Positions 39,972 to 47,857 of a stretch of DNA of 64,000 nucleotides are shown one piece after another; positions within the stretch are counted from its first letter, which is position 1, and each line of letters opens with the position of its first letter. The notes beneath the pieces are model-generated. The model searched no databases, was not told the origin of the DNA, and saw only the letters and a program-made list of their open reading frames with translations. Position numbers and translations under genes: made by a program. The stretch is from an uncultured Clostridia bacterium (GTDB lineage Bacteria > Bacillota > Clostridia > Christensenellales > Aristaeellaceae). The stretch covers positions 1-64,000 of the forward strand of contig CAKURR010000003.1 in NCBI GenBank assembly GCA_934675735.1, read 5' to 3'.

Positions 39972-40797
39972 GCTGAAGCTGACAAGCCGCCACATCCCGA
40001 GTCCCGCCGACCGCCCGCCCGAGGGGCAGAAGCGCTTTAAGCTGGTGATTGAATACGACGGCACGGCATACAGCGGCTGGCAGCGGCAAATCAACGGCCC
40101 GAGCGTGCAGCAGACGCTCGAAGAAGCGCTGGCGCGGCTGACGGGCGAGAAAATCGGCGTGGTCGGCTCGAGCCGCACGGACGCGGGCGTTCACGCCTAC
40201 GGCCTGTGCGCGCACTTCGACAGCGCGACGCGCATTCCGCCCGAAAAGGTCTGCTTTGCGCTCAACACGATGCTCCCGCCGGATATCCGCGTCCGCGAAA
40301 GCATGCTCGCGCCGGAGGGCTTCCACGCGCGGTTCTCGACGTGCGGCAAGGTCTATCGCTATACGTTCTGCAACGCGCATCACGCCTGCGCCATCGGCAG
40401 GCAGTATAAGGCCCACGCGCCCATGCCGATGGACGCGGAGCGGATGCATGAGGAAGCACAGAGCCTCTGCGGCCGGCACGATTTCGCCGCGTTCGCCGCC
40501 AGCGGGAGCGTCGCCAAGAGCACCGTGCGCACGATTTACCGCGCGGAGGTGAAGCGGCAGGGCGAGGACGTCGTCTTGACCGTGCTGGGCGACGGATTTC
40601 TGTATAACATGGTGCGCATCATCGCGGGTACGCTGATGGAGGTCGGCACGGGCAAACGCCCGTTGGGCTGCATCGCGCGCGCCATCGAAACGGGCGACCG
40701 CCTGCAGCTCGGGCAGACCGCGCCCGCCTGCGGGCTGGCGCTGATGCGCGTGCTGTATGACGGCGACGAGGAAAAAGCGATGGGGTACTTTGAATAA
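39964..40797 (+). CDS. truA: tRNA pseudouridine(38-40) synthase TruA
   Basis: TruA makes pseudouridine at positions 38-40 of the tRNA anticodon arm. The likely start is TTG at 39964, eight bases after GGAGGG, giving 277 residues with an unusual 20-residue lead (MDELKLTSRHIPSPADRPPE) before KRFKLVIEYDGTAYSGWQRQ. The catalytic Asp is in SSRTDAGVHA near 71. LGDGFLYNMVRIIAGTL is conserved. The ecfA-ecfA-ecfT-truA order is common in Bacillota. A terminator follows. Confidence 0.92.
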   Translation: MDELKLTSRHIPSPADRPPEGQKRFKLVIEYDGTAYSGWQRQINGPSVQQTLEEALARLTGEKIGVVGSSRTDAGVHAYGLCAHFDSATRIPPEKVCFALNTMLPPDIRVRESMLAPEGFHARFSTCGKVYRYTFCNAHHACAIGRQYKAHAPMPMDAERMHEEAQSLCGRHDFAAFAASGSVAKSTVRTIYRAEVKRQGEDVVLTVLGDGFLYNMVRIIAGTLMEVGTGKRPLGCIARAIETGDRLQLGQTAPACGLALMRVLYDGDEEKAMGYFE

Positions 40798-40808
40798 AAG
40801 ATGAGATG

Positions 40809-40834
40809 ACCTCCCCGAGTGCGGGGAGGTTTTT
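40809..40834 (+). terminator. Terminator of ecf-truA
   Basis: ACCTCCCC, loop GAGTGC, GGGGAGGT followed by TTTT. Confidence 0.8.
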
Positions 40835-40877
40835 GAAATCAAAGATATCGGATGAATATCGGATGAATGTCGGATGA

Positions 40878-40990
40878 CGGACGCGCAATGCGCGCCCCTA
40901 CATGGGTTTTGCCTGCATGCATATGAATTTCAGGGCGGGAGGTGCAGGAACCTCAGGTTCCTGCCGGAGTTAGAGGCGGAACCTCAAATC
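40878..40990. repeat. Palindromic element upstream of spoIIID
   Basis: GGACGCGCAATGCGCGCCCC, then TGCAGGAACC/GGTTCCTGC, then GAGGC-GGA-ACCTC in place of the GGGGC outer stem. The unit ends CAAATCG instead of AACGTAAC, so the outer tip has drifted. A TATAAT at 41033-41038 lies between it and spoIIID. The 345-bp gap 40798-41142 holds nothing else I recognise. Confidence 0.7.
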
Positions 40991-41142
40991 GTTCTTGCCC
41001 AAAAACTTGACGATTGTCCCGCGCTGCGTTATTATAATAAAGTTATGGCCCTGTCGATTCGCGAAGATACGCGAACGGTTGCAAGGGAAAAAAGCCGCAT
41101 CCCCGCATAGGATAGCCCGGAATAGCGAGACTGTCTGGGGGG

Positions 41143-41433
41143 ATGCGCGTGAATCAGGCGATGGAGCGCAGGGTGCTGCGCGAGGCGGAATATATCGCCG
41201 CGACGGGCGCTACGGTAAGAAAGACGGCCAGCGTGCTGGGCGTATCCAAATCGACCGTACATAAGGACATGGAATCGCGATTGGCCGAGCTGTCCGCGCC
41301 GCTGCACAAAGAGGTGGCGGCCGTGATGGCAAAAAACAAAGCCGAGCGCCATCTGCGCGGCGGCGAAGCGACCCAAAGACGGTATGCGAAGGGGAACAAT
41401 GGGGCTTTGCCCCAAACCCCAGCAGGGAACTAA
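41143..41433 (+). CDS. spoIIID: Sporulation transcriptional regulator SpoIIID
   Basis: SpoIIID is a small DNA-binding protein that tunes mother-cell genes after sigma-E during sporulation. Start: ATG at 41143, or GTG at 41149, which is better spaced from the GGGGGG site. The helix-turn-helix (VRKTASVLGVSKSTVHKDME) and the tail HLRGGEATQRRYAKG match the family. The normal end is near residue 83. The last dozen residues (NNGALPQTPAGN) are encoded by a palindromic element that begins at about 41395. mbl follows, as in Bacillus. Confidence 0.93.
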   Translation: MRVNQAMERRVLREAEYIAATGATVRKTASVLGVSKSTVHKDMESRLAELSAPLHKEVAAVMAKNKAERHLRGGEATQRRYAKGNNGALPQTPAGN

Positions 41434-41463
41434 GTTCCCTGCACCTTCTGATTCGCCTCGCGG
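41395..41463. repeat. Palindromic element overlapping the 3' end of spoIIID
   Basis: ATGGGGC-TTT-GCCCCAAACCCC, then GCAGGGAACT/AGTTCCCTGC, then the start of a CGCCTCGCGG module. The orientation is the reverse of spoIIID transcription. It supplies the spoIIID stop codon (TAA at 41431-41433, in the inner hairpin loop). Confidence 0.8.
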
Positions 41464-41515
41464 TTATGATTTGCGGGTTAAGCATGATAGATGAGAGGGC
41501 AAAGGAGAACAACGA

Positions 41516-42553
41516 ATGTTTGGCGTGGATGAACTGGGCATGGATTTGGGCACATCAACCCTGCACATGGTGGTGCGGGGCAAGGGCATTGTGCTCAGCG
41601 AACCGGCGTATGTGGCCTATGACCGGCAGACCCGCAATGTGGTCGCCGTCGGCGAAGAGGCGCGCCGCATGTACGGGCGCACGCCCGCGGGCCTGATTGT
41701 GGAAAGGCCGCTGCGGGACGGACGCATCCGCAGTTTCGACCTGGTGAGCAAAATGCTGCGGTATTTTCTGCGCAAGGTCGTCGGCAAGCGCGCCACGTTC
41801 CGCCCGAAGCTGCTGCTGGCCCTGCCCGGCGGCATGGCGCCCAGCGAGCGGCAGACGCTGGTGGACGTGATTGTCGATGCGGGTGTGCGGAGCGTTGTGC
41901 CGGTGGATGAGGGCGTGGCTTCCGCCATCGGCGCCGGCATGCGCATCGACCAGCCCTACGGGCGCATGAACATCGACATCGGCGGCGGGCGGACGAATGT
42001 ATCCGTGTTCTCCTTCGGCCACCAGATTGTCTGGGATATTCTGAATGTCGGCGGCGATCGGTTTGACGACGCGATTATCGACTATCTGCGCAAGAAGCAC
42101 AACCTGCTCATCGGCGCGCGCACGGCGGAAGAGCTGAAAATCGACATCGGTTCGGCGCGGATGCGCGGCGTGAAGCTGGAGATGGACGCATGCGGGCGCA
42201 GTCTGGTTTCGGGCCTGCCGCGCGCGGTGACGGTCTCCTCCGAAGAGATGATTGAAGCGCTGGATGAGCCGCTGCGCGACCTGATGAGCGCGCTGCACAG
42301 GATGATTGAGCGCACGCCGCCCGAGCTGGCGAGCGACATCTTCGACGAGGGCATCACCCTGAGCGGCGGCGGCGCACAGCTCTTCGGGCTGGACGGGGTC
42401 ATCAGCGACCAGCTCAAGATTCGCACGACGCTGGCCGACGAACCGGACCTCTGCGTGGCGCACGGGCTGAGCGAGCTCATCGACGATGAGGATAAATACG
42501 AAAACATCGACCTGGTTTCCGGCAGCCGAAGCGATTTGCTGGAGGATGAATAA
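41516..42553 (+). CDS. mbl: MreB/Mbl-family rod-shape actin homologue
   Basis: MreB-family proteins form membrane-associated filaments that guide lateral cell-wall synthesis. The 345 residues have the actin-like ATPase motifs: phosphate 1 MDLGTSTLHMVVRGKG, phosphate 2 NIDIGGGRTNVSVFS and the adenosine loop EGITLSGGGAQLFGLD. The position right after spoIIID points to Mbl rather than MreB. The acidic C-terminus (SGSRSDLLEDE) is slightly extended. Start at the ATG after AAAGGAG. The downstream deaminase gene starts directly at its stop codon. Confidence 0.93.
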   Translation: MFGVDELGMDLGTSTLHMVVRGKGIVLSEPAYVAYDRQTRNVVAVGEEARRMYGRTPAGLIVERPLRDGRIRSFDLVSKMLRYFLRKVVGKRATFRPKLLLALPGGMAPSERQTLVDVIVDAGVRSVVPVDEGVASAIGAGMRIDQPYGRMNIDIGGGRTNVSVFSFGHQIVWDILNVGGDRFDDAIIDYLRKKHNLLIGARTAEELKIDIGSARMRGVKLEMDACGRSLVSGLPRAVTVSSEEMIEALDEPLRDLMSALHRMIERTPPELASDIFDEGITLSGGGAQLFGLDGVISDQLKIRTTLADEPDLCVAHGLSELIDDEDKYENIDLVSGSRSDLLEDE

Positions 42554-42946
42554 ATGGATAAGAGCTGGACGGCGCTTTACAACGCGGCGAAAGCCGTTTT
42601 GAAGCCGCGCAACGTTTCGAGCATCATCGAGGCGGGCGGCGTGGCTGCGGCGATTGAAAGCGCAAGCGGGAAAATCTATGTCGGCGTATGTGTGGACAGT
42701 GCCTGCACGTTGGGCATCTGCGCGGAGCGGAACGCCATTTTCAATATGATTACAAACGGCGAGGACGCGATGAAGCGCGTGATTGCCATCAACAGCAAGG
42801 GCAGGGCGATTCCGCCGTGCGGTGCGTGCCGCGAATTGATGAGTCAGCTGATGCCCGAGGATTATAAAACCATCGAAGTGATGCTGGATGACGAAAACGG
42901 GCTGGTCGTCACGCTGGGCGATTTGACGCCCGAATGGTGGATATGA
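42554..42946 (+). CDS. Cytidine/blasticidin deaminase-family protein
   Basis: Zinc-dependent nucleoside deaminase fold. The 130 residues hold the catalytic motif CAERNAIFNMI (ligand Cys and proton-shuttle Glu) and the second zinc motif PPCGACRELMSQL. SGKIYVGVCVDSACTLGIC resembles the substrate loop. Length matches Cdd (about 130). It might act on free cytidine or on a modified nucleoside; the Blasticidin-S deaminase group has the same motifs. It starts at the base after the mbl stop codon, so it depends on mbl translation. Confidence 0.85.
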   Translation: MDKSWTALYNAAKAVLKPRNVSSIIEAGGVAAAIESASGKIYVGVCVDSACTLGICAERNAIFNMITNGEDAMKRVIAINSKGRAIPPCGACRELMSQLMPEDYKTIEVMLDDENGLVVTLGDLTPEWWI

Positions 42947-43002
42947 AAAAGATGGGATAAAACGGTGTGGTGATTGCGTTGGCGGGAGAGAGGAAAGAAA
43001 AA

Positions 43003-43155
43003 ATGAAGAAGAGTCCGGCTCCTAAGAGTCTTAATATGGATGAAATGACAGAAGAACAGATTCATGAAAAGCTGCAAAAAGGGCTTCGCGATGCAGAACT
43101 CGGAAGGATTCAAAGCGCAGAGAAAGCATTTGAAGAAGTGAGACAGAAGAGCTGA
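43003..43155 (+). CDS. Antitoxin-like small protein, 50 aa
   Basis: The ATG at 43003 (MKKSPAPKSLNMDEMTEEQI) follows GAGAGGAAAG by seven bases. The rest, HEKLQKGLRDAELGRIQSAE followed by KAFEEVRQKS, resembles the C-terminal toxin-binding segment of RelB/ParD-type antitoxins (LxKGLxD...GRxxSAxxxFxE). No RelE/ParE toxin frame follows: a terminator is 16 bp on. It could be an orphan antitoxin or a regulator. Separate from the upstream deaminase by 56 bp. Confidence 0.55.
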   Translation: MKKSPAPKSLNMDEMTEEQIHEKLQKGLRDAELGRIQSAEKAFEEVRQKS

Positions 43156-43171
43156 TTTGAAATCATTTCCG

Positions 43172-43210
43172 GCGGTGCGGGGGAAGGAAAGAACCCCGCA
43201 CCGCTTTTCT
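43172..43210 (+). terminator. Terminator after the antitoxin-like gene
   Basis: GCGGTGCGGGG, loop of about 12, CCCCGCACCGC is followed by TTTTCTTT. Confidence 0.88.
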
Positions 43211-43253
43211 TTATGCCATAAATGTGATACAATCAATCTATCTTCTTTTTTAT

Positions 43254-43320
43254 TTCGCGAAGCGAAGTGAGGGTGCAGGGGAATCATTCCCCTGCTGGGG
43301 TTTGGGGCAAAGCCCCAAAA
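43254..43320. repeat. Palindromic element upstream of the HAD gene
   Basis: TTCGCGAAGCGAA, then GCAGGGGAATC/ATTCCCCTGC, then GGGGTTTGGGGCAAAGCCCC. Here the inner stem is CAGGGGAAT paired with ATTCCCCTG, a base-pair-preserving variant of the other copies. It is about 15 bp before the ribosome site. Confidence 0.8.
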
Positions 43321-43344
43321 AACAAAACCGAGAGAGGTAACGAT

Positions 43345-44046
43345 ATGCGCTACGACGTGCTGCTGTGCGACGCGGATAATACGCTTTTCGATTTTAACAA
43401 GGCGGAGGAAAACGCCTTCGCCATCGCCTGTGAAACCATGGGCTTTTCGTCTACGCCCGAGCTGCTGGCGACCTATTCCCAAATCAATGAGGCACTTTGG
43501 AAACTGCTTGAACGGGGCGGCATCACGCAGGATGTGCTGCGTGTGCGGCGGTTTGAACAGTTTCTGGAAGCGATTCATCGGGCAGACGACGCGCAGAAGA
43601 TGTGCGATGCGTTTGTCGATGCGCTGGGGCGGCAGAGCGTGCTGCTTGACGGCGCGGCGGAGGCGGTGAAGCGCTGGAGCGCCAAAGTACCCGTCGTCAT
43701 CGTGACCAACGGCATCGGGCAGGTGCAGCGCGGGCGCATGGCCAAAAGCGAGATTCGCCCGTATATCGGCGGGCTGGTCATCAGCGAAGAGGTCGGCGCG
43801 GCCAAGCCGAATCCGCTGATGCTGGAAAAGGGCATGGCGCTGGCCCATGTGACGGACAGGCGGCGCGCGCTGATGCTCGGCGATTCGCTGACCAGCGATA
43901 TGGCGGCGGCCAAGAACGCGGGCATCGATGCCTGCTGGTTCAACCCGAAGGGCGCGGTCAACGAGAAGGGCGTGCCGATTGCCTACGAAATTGCGTCGCT
44001 GGATGAGGTGGATGCGATTCTTGACGGAACGGAGGGATGCGCGTGA
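43345..44046 (+). CDS. HAD-family phosphatase, YjjG-like
   Basis: YjjG-type enzymes are 5'-nucleotidases that remove phosphate from pyrimidine or damaged nucleotides. The ATG at 43345 (MRYDVLLCDADNTLFDFNKA) follows AGAGAGGTAA. The 233 residues have motif I DADNTLFDF, motif II VTNG in VVIVTNGIGQVQ, the Lys of GAAKPNPLM and motif IV MLGDSLTSD. The helical cap after motif I fits subfamily IA. The upstream neighbourhood includes a cytidine deaminase, but they are separate units. It overlaps the lipoprotein gene start. Confidence 0.88.
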   Translation: MRYDVLLCDADNTLFDFNKAEENAFAIACETMGFSSTPELLATYSQINEALWKLLERGGITQDVLRVRRFEQFLEAIHRADDAQKMCDAFVDALGRQSVLLDGAAEAVKRWSAKVPVVIVTNGIGQVQRGRMAKSEIRPYIGGLVISEEVGAAKPNPLMLEKGMALAHVTDRRRALMLGDSLTSDMAAAKNAGIDACWFNPKGAVNEKGVPIAYEIASLDEVDAILDGTEGCA

Positions 44047-47000
44047 AGCGGAAATTCAAAAAAATGGCGCTGGCGGCGATGCTGGCGGGCATGCTGGGCG
44101 GCTTGACGGGCTGCTTCATCCAGCCCGACCCGACGCTCGACCCGCTGCAAATCAGCGACGGCACGGTGCCGTTCGGCACGGTGCAGGCCCTGCCGACCAA
44201 CACGCCGACCCCCGTGCCGCAGAGCACGCCGACCCCCACGCCGGATACGTGGCAATCCAGCGACCAGAGCACGTGGGAGGATTGGTCCGGCGGCAGCCTG
44301 CCGACCACCACGCCCAAAACGGCGGCGACCGCCGCGCCCGGCGCGCAGAGCTGGCAGACCTCTACCCAGGATTACAACGCGGGCTACCCCGTGCTGCGCG
44401 TCGGCTCGACGGGCAGCGACGTCAGCGATTTGCAGGCGCGGCTCACCGAGCTGGGCTATTACACCGGAACAATCGACGGCAAATACTCCACCGGCACGCA
44501 GAGCGCCGTCACGGAGTTCCAGAGCCGCAACGGCCTGACGGCGGATGGCATCGCGGGCCGCGCGACGCAGGATAAGCTCTATGCCGCGTCGGCGCAGCCC
44601 AAGACGGTCAGCGCCAGCGCGACGGAAAGCGGTTACACGCTGCTCAAAGAGGGCGCATCCGGCTTGGAGGTGCGCAAATTGCAGGGGCGGCTGGCGGAGC
44701 TGGGCTATTACGCGGGCGGCGTGGACGGCCTCTACGGCTCGACGACGACCGGCGCGGTGAAGGCCTTCCAGCGGGCCAACGGCCTGAGCGGCGACGGCCA
44801 GGCGGGCACGCAGACGCAGACGAAGCTCTATTCCTCAAGCGCCAAATACGCGGCGAACCCCGTGACGACGGCCAATCCGGACGCAACCCGCACGCTGACG
44901 GTCGGCATGACGGGCAACGACGTGTATGCCCTTCAGGAGCGGCTTATCGAGCTGAACTACCTGAGCGGCGTGGCGGACGGCGTGTTCGGCACGGAGACGC
45001 AGAACGCGCTCATCGCGTTCCAAAACCGCAACGGCCTGACGGCGGACGGCACGGCGGGCGCATCCACCCTCAAAAAGCTGAGCGGAAGCTGCAAGGCGGC
45101 GGCCGAGACGGCTGCGCCGACCGGCAACGGCACGATGCACGAGGGCGACACGGGCGAGGACGTATACACCCTGCAAGCGAAGCTGTTTGAGCTGGGCTAT
45201 TACAACGGGCGCATCGACGGGCGCTATTCGAGCGAAACGACCGCGGCGGTCAAGGCGTTCCAAAAGGCAAACGGCCTCGGCGCGGACGGCATCGCGGGCA
45301 AGGGCACGCTGAACAAGCTGAACAGCGCAGGCGCGGTTGCGGCGGACACGAGCGGCGCGGCCGGCGACAGCGTCATCGACGACACGATGGCGGATGACAG
45401 CGCAAATCAGCCGACGGGCGCGTATACCGTGTTGCGGCGCGGCGATAAGAGCGACCAGGTGCAGGTGATGCAGCGCTATCTGGCGACGCTGGGCTATCTC
45501 AATTCCACACCCGACGGGCAGTTCGGTTCGGCGACGGAACGCGCGGTCAAGCTCTTTCAGGAGGCGAACGGCCTGTCTGCGGACGGCGTCGCGGGAAGCG
45601 GAACGCTCTCCATCCTCTACGGCGGCGACGCGGTGAGTTACAGCAAATACTTCGGCTCGTCGGAGAGCACGTCGGGCGGCACGACGACCGTCACGCCGAC
45701 GGCTGTGCCGGATATGACGACGGTCATCCAGTGGGAGAGCGAGGGCGACAACGTGCGCCGGTATCAGCAGCGGCTGGTCGAGCTGGGCTATCTGGACAGC
45801 AAATCCGTCACGGGCAAATTCAATCAAAAGACCGTGGAAGCGACGAAGGCTTTCCAGACGATGAACGACCTCAAGGTGGACGGCGCGGCGGGGCCGCAGT
45901 CCCTCAAACTGATTTATTCAAACGACGCGCTGGACGCAAACGGCGTGCGCGTCGGCGACAAGCTGGGCAGCGCGTCGGATACCGTGTCGGTATCCGACGT
46001 GCTGACGGCAGGCATGAGCGGCGAACAGGTGCGACAGGTGCAAAGTCGATTGGCGGCACTGGGCTACCTGTCCGCCTCTTTTATAAGCGGCACGTATGAC
46101 GACGCGACGGCGCAGGCCGTTCGGCAGTTTCAGCAGGCCAACGGCCTGACGGCGGACGGCACGGCGGGGAGCGCCACGCAGTCGCGGCTTTACGCCAACA
46201 ATGCCGTGACGGCGCAGGTGGCGAGGGCCTCGGCGGATAACAGCGAGCGGCAGAGCGCCGAATACCGCGTCAACGGCGCGTATCAGGCGAGTCTGGCGGG
46301 CGGCGGCATTGCGGTGGGGGACAGGAACGCGTTCTACTGCGCGGATGCGTCTCAGGGCGGCATTCTGGTAAAAAAGCCGTATAACGGCGCGGCGGCGAGC
46401 GTGATGGCCTACGATGTGCCGCGCTTTCTGCACCTGACCAACGGCAAGCTGTATTACGTCGCAGCGGAGGGCGGCGAGGACTGCGTCATCCGCCTGAACA
46501 CGCAGAGCGGAAGCCGCGAGGTGTTGGCGCGCGCGGGCGTGGTGCTCAAGTTTGCGCTGTGCGACGGCGCGATGTATATTTTGGATGCGAACGCGGCGCT
46601 GAAAGAAAGAACGCTCTCCGGCGAGGAGAGCGAACTGATGACGGGAGTCAGCGATTTCACGCTGGACGCGGCGAACAAGACGCTTTTGTGCGTGACACAG
46701 GACGGCGTGGCATCCTTCGGCATTCAGACGGGGCAGAGCGAAATGGTCTACACCGGCGCAGCGGATCAGGCGATGATGTGCGGGCAGGCGCTGCTCGTGC
46801 GGGCAGGCGGAAGCATCGTCCGCGTGATGAACGGGCAGATTTCGACGATTCGCCGCGACGGAGCAGCGTGTCTGCTTGTCTATGGGCAGAAGGTCATCGA
46901 GCTGACGGGCAAGGGCGTGATGACCTGCGACGTGAACGGCGAAAACGCGACGACGATTGCAAACGGTTCGTTTGAAGCCGCGTCGATTGCCAACGGGGTG

Positions 47001-47048
47001 CTGTATTTGGGCAGTGCAAGCGGATACACACAGAGCGTGAGTCTGTAA
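44043..47048 (+). CDS. Lipoprotein with seven peptidoglycan-binding repeats
   Basis: I choose GTG at 44043 because GGAGGG lies six bases upstream; the ATG two codons earlier touches that site. The 1001-residue product has a lipoprotein signal (MKRKFKKMALAAMLAGMLGG, lipobox LTGC), a Thr/Pro linker and seven PG_binding_1 domains (about 117-719), each with a core like LGYYTGTIDGKYSTGTQSAV. The C-terminal 280 residues look like a beta-propeller of DUF5050 type (NGKLYYVAAEGG, DGAMYILDANA). It probably tethers to the cell wall. It is translationally coupled to the HAD gene. Confidence 0.88.
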   Translation: MKRKFKKMALAAMLAGMLGGLTGCFIQPDPTLDPLQISDGTVPFGTVQALPTNTPTPVPQSTPTPTPDTWQSSDQSTWEDWSGGSLPTTTPKTAATAAPGAQSWQTSTQDYNAGYPVLRVGSTGSDVSDLQARLTELGYYTGTIDGKYSTGTQSAVTEFQSRNGLTADGIAGRATQDKLYAASAQPKTVSASATESGYTLLKEGASGLEVRKLQGRLAELGYYAGGVDGLYGSTTTGAVKAFQRANGLSGDGQAGTQTQTKLYSSSAKYAANPVTTANPDATRTLTVGMTGNDVYALQERLIELNYLSGVADGVFGTETQNALIAFQNRNGLTADGTAGASTLKKLSGSCKAAAETAAPTGNGTMHEGDTGEDVYTLQAKLFELGYYNGRIDGRYSSETTAAVKAFQKANGLGADGIAGKGTLNKLNSAGAVAADTSGAAGDSVIDDTMADDSANQPTGAYTVLRRGDKSDQVQVMQRYLATLGYLNSTPDGQFGSATERAVKLFQEANGLSADGVAGSGTLSILYGGDAVSYSKYFGSSESTSGGTTTVTPTAVPDMTTVIQWESEGDNVRRYQQRLVELGYLDSKSVTGKFNQKTVEATKAFQTMNDLKVDGAAGPQSLKLIYSNDALDANGVRVGDKLGSASDTVSVSDVLTAGMSGEQVRQVQSRLAALGYLSASFISGTYDDATAQAVRQFQQANGLTADGTAGSATQSRLYANNAVTAQVARASADNSERQSAEYRVNGAYQASLAGGGIAVGDRNAFYCADASQGGILVKKPYNGAAASVMAYDVPRFLHLTNGKLYYVAAEGGEDCVIRLNTQSGSREVLARAGVVLKFALCDGAMYILDANAALKERTLSGEESELMTGVSDFTLDAANKTLLCVTQDGVASFGIQTGQSEMVYTGAADQAMMCGQALLVRAGGSIVRVMNGQISTIRRDGAACLLVYGQKVIELTGKGVMTCDVNGENATTIANGSFEAASIANGVLYLGSASGYTQSVSL

Positions 47049-47058
47049 CGACGGGGCA

Positions 47059-47198
47059 ACGTTGGGCTGCCGCCCAAACCCGCCTGAGGGATAATATCCC
47101 TCAGACTCCCCTCTATGCGTCGCGCATGCGCGACGCAAAAGGCGGGAAATCCAAGAACCTTAGGTTCTTGGTGGGGTTTGGGGCAAAGCCCCAATGTT
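47059..47198. repeat. Full-length palindromic element between convergent genes
   Basis: The left unit is ACGTTGGGC-TGC-CGCCCAAA, then CTGAGGGATAATATCCCTCAG-like inner stem (CTGAGGGAT/ATCCCTCAG). The centre is GCGTCGCGCATGCGCGACGC. The right unit is CAAGAACCTTAGGTTCTTG, then GGGGTTTGGGGCAAAGCCCC, AATGTT. The two units face outward as inverted ends. The element nearly fills the gap between two stop codons (47048 and 47208). Confidence 0.82.
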
Positions 47199-47207
47199 CT
47201 CTTCTCG

Positions 47208-47696
47208 TTATAAACGAAACGCTTCGTCCAGCGCGCGGAGGAACGCGGCGCAGTCGTCATCCGCCAAGAGGGCGGCATAGGCGTCCTTCGCGGCGGCGAC
47301 AAAATCTTCGCTCAGCCCGACCAGGCCGTAACGGCAGAGCGGGCAGACGGCCCGCGCACGGCTGTCGAGCTTCACACGCGGCGTGCCGTCCTGCCTGAAA
47401 TGCAGAAAGAGCGGAAATAGCCGACATGCCAGCGGACGGCTTTCGCGGGCACATGTGCCGTCGCAGATAAAGAGCTGCACGGAGCGGCCCGCCAGCTCAA
47501 AATGCGCGGGTATGACGCGGCCAAAAGAGCAGGACGCCAAAAGCGTTTCTTCGCCCGGGAAGAGCAGCATGCCTGTCTGCTCGTCGCCCTTGCAGCATGC
47601 GCCGCCGCATAGACGGCCGCAGTCGGTCAAAAGGGGCGTTTGCGCCGCCAGACAGGCATAGGCGCGGCGAACCGCCGAAACAGATGAAGCGGACAT
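47208..47696 (-). CDS. Cys-rich YkgJ-like protein
   Basis: The start is the ATG at 47696 (MSASSVSAVRRAYACLAAQT) after GGGAGGG; the longer frame upstream lacks a site. The 162 residues contain Cys-rich motifs DCGRLCGGACCKGDE near 30, CDGTCARESRPLACRLFP near 82, and AVCPLCRYGL near 120. These fit the zinc/iron-chelating (YkgJ) family, whose biochemical role is unsettled. Convergent with the lipoprotein gene. Confidence 0.75.
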   Translation of the reverse strand: MSASSVSAVRRAYACLAAQTPLLTDCGRLCGGACCKGDEQTGMLLFPGEETLLASCSFGRVIPAHFELAGRSVQLFICDGTCARESRPLACRLFPLFLHFRQDGTPRVKLDSRARAVCPLCRYGLVGLSEDFVAAAKDAYAALLADDDCAAFLRALDEAFRL

Positions 47697-47787
47697 GGCA
47701 ATCCCTCCCACATGAAGTATACCCAGCATAACACACGCCCGCACGGAATGCAAGCAGCCGAATATGCGGCACAGGCGCATTCGTCGG

Positions 47788-47816
47788 TTGACAGAATGAG
47801 GATAGAAAAGTATAAT
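47788..47816 (+). promoter_or_regulatory. Consensus promoter of rmlA-rmlC
   Basis: TTGACA (47788-47793) and TATAAT (47811-47816) match consensus exactly with a 17-bp spacer. The leader is about 35 nt. Confidence 0.8.
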
Positions 47817-47857
47817 AAAAGCAATACCACAGTTTGACAGAAAGAAGAGGGATTTTG

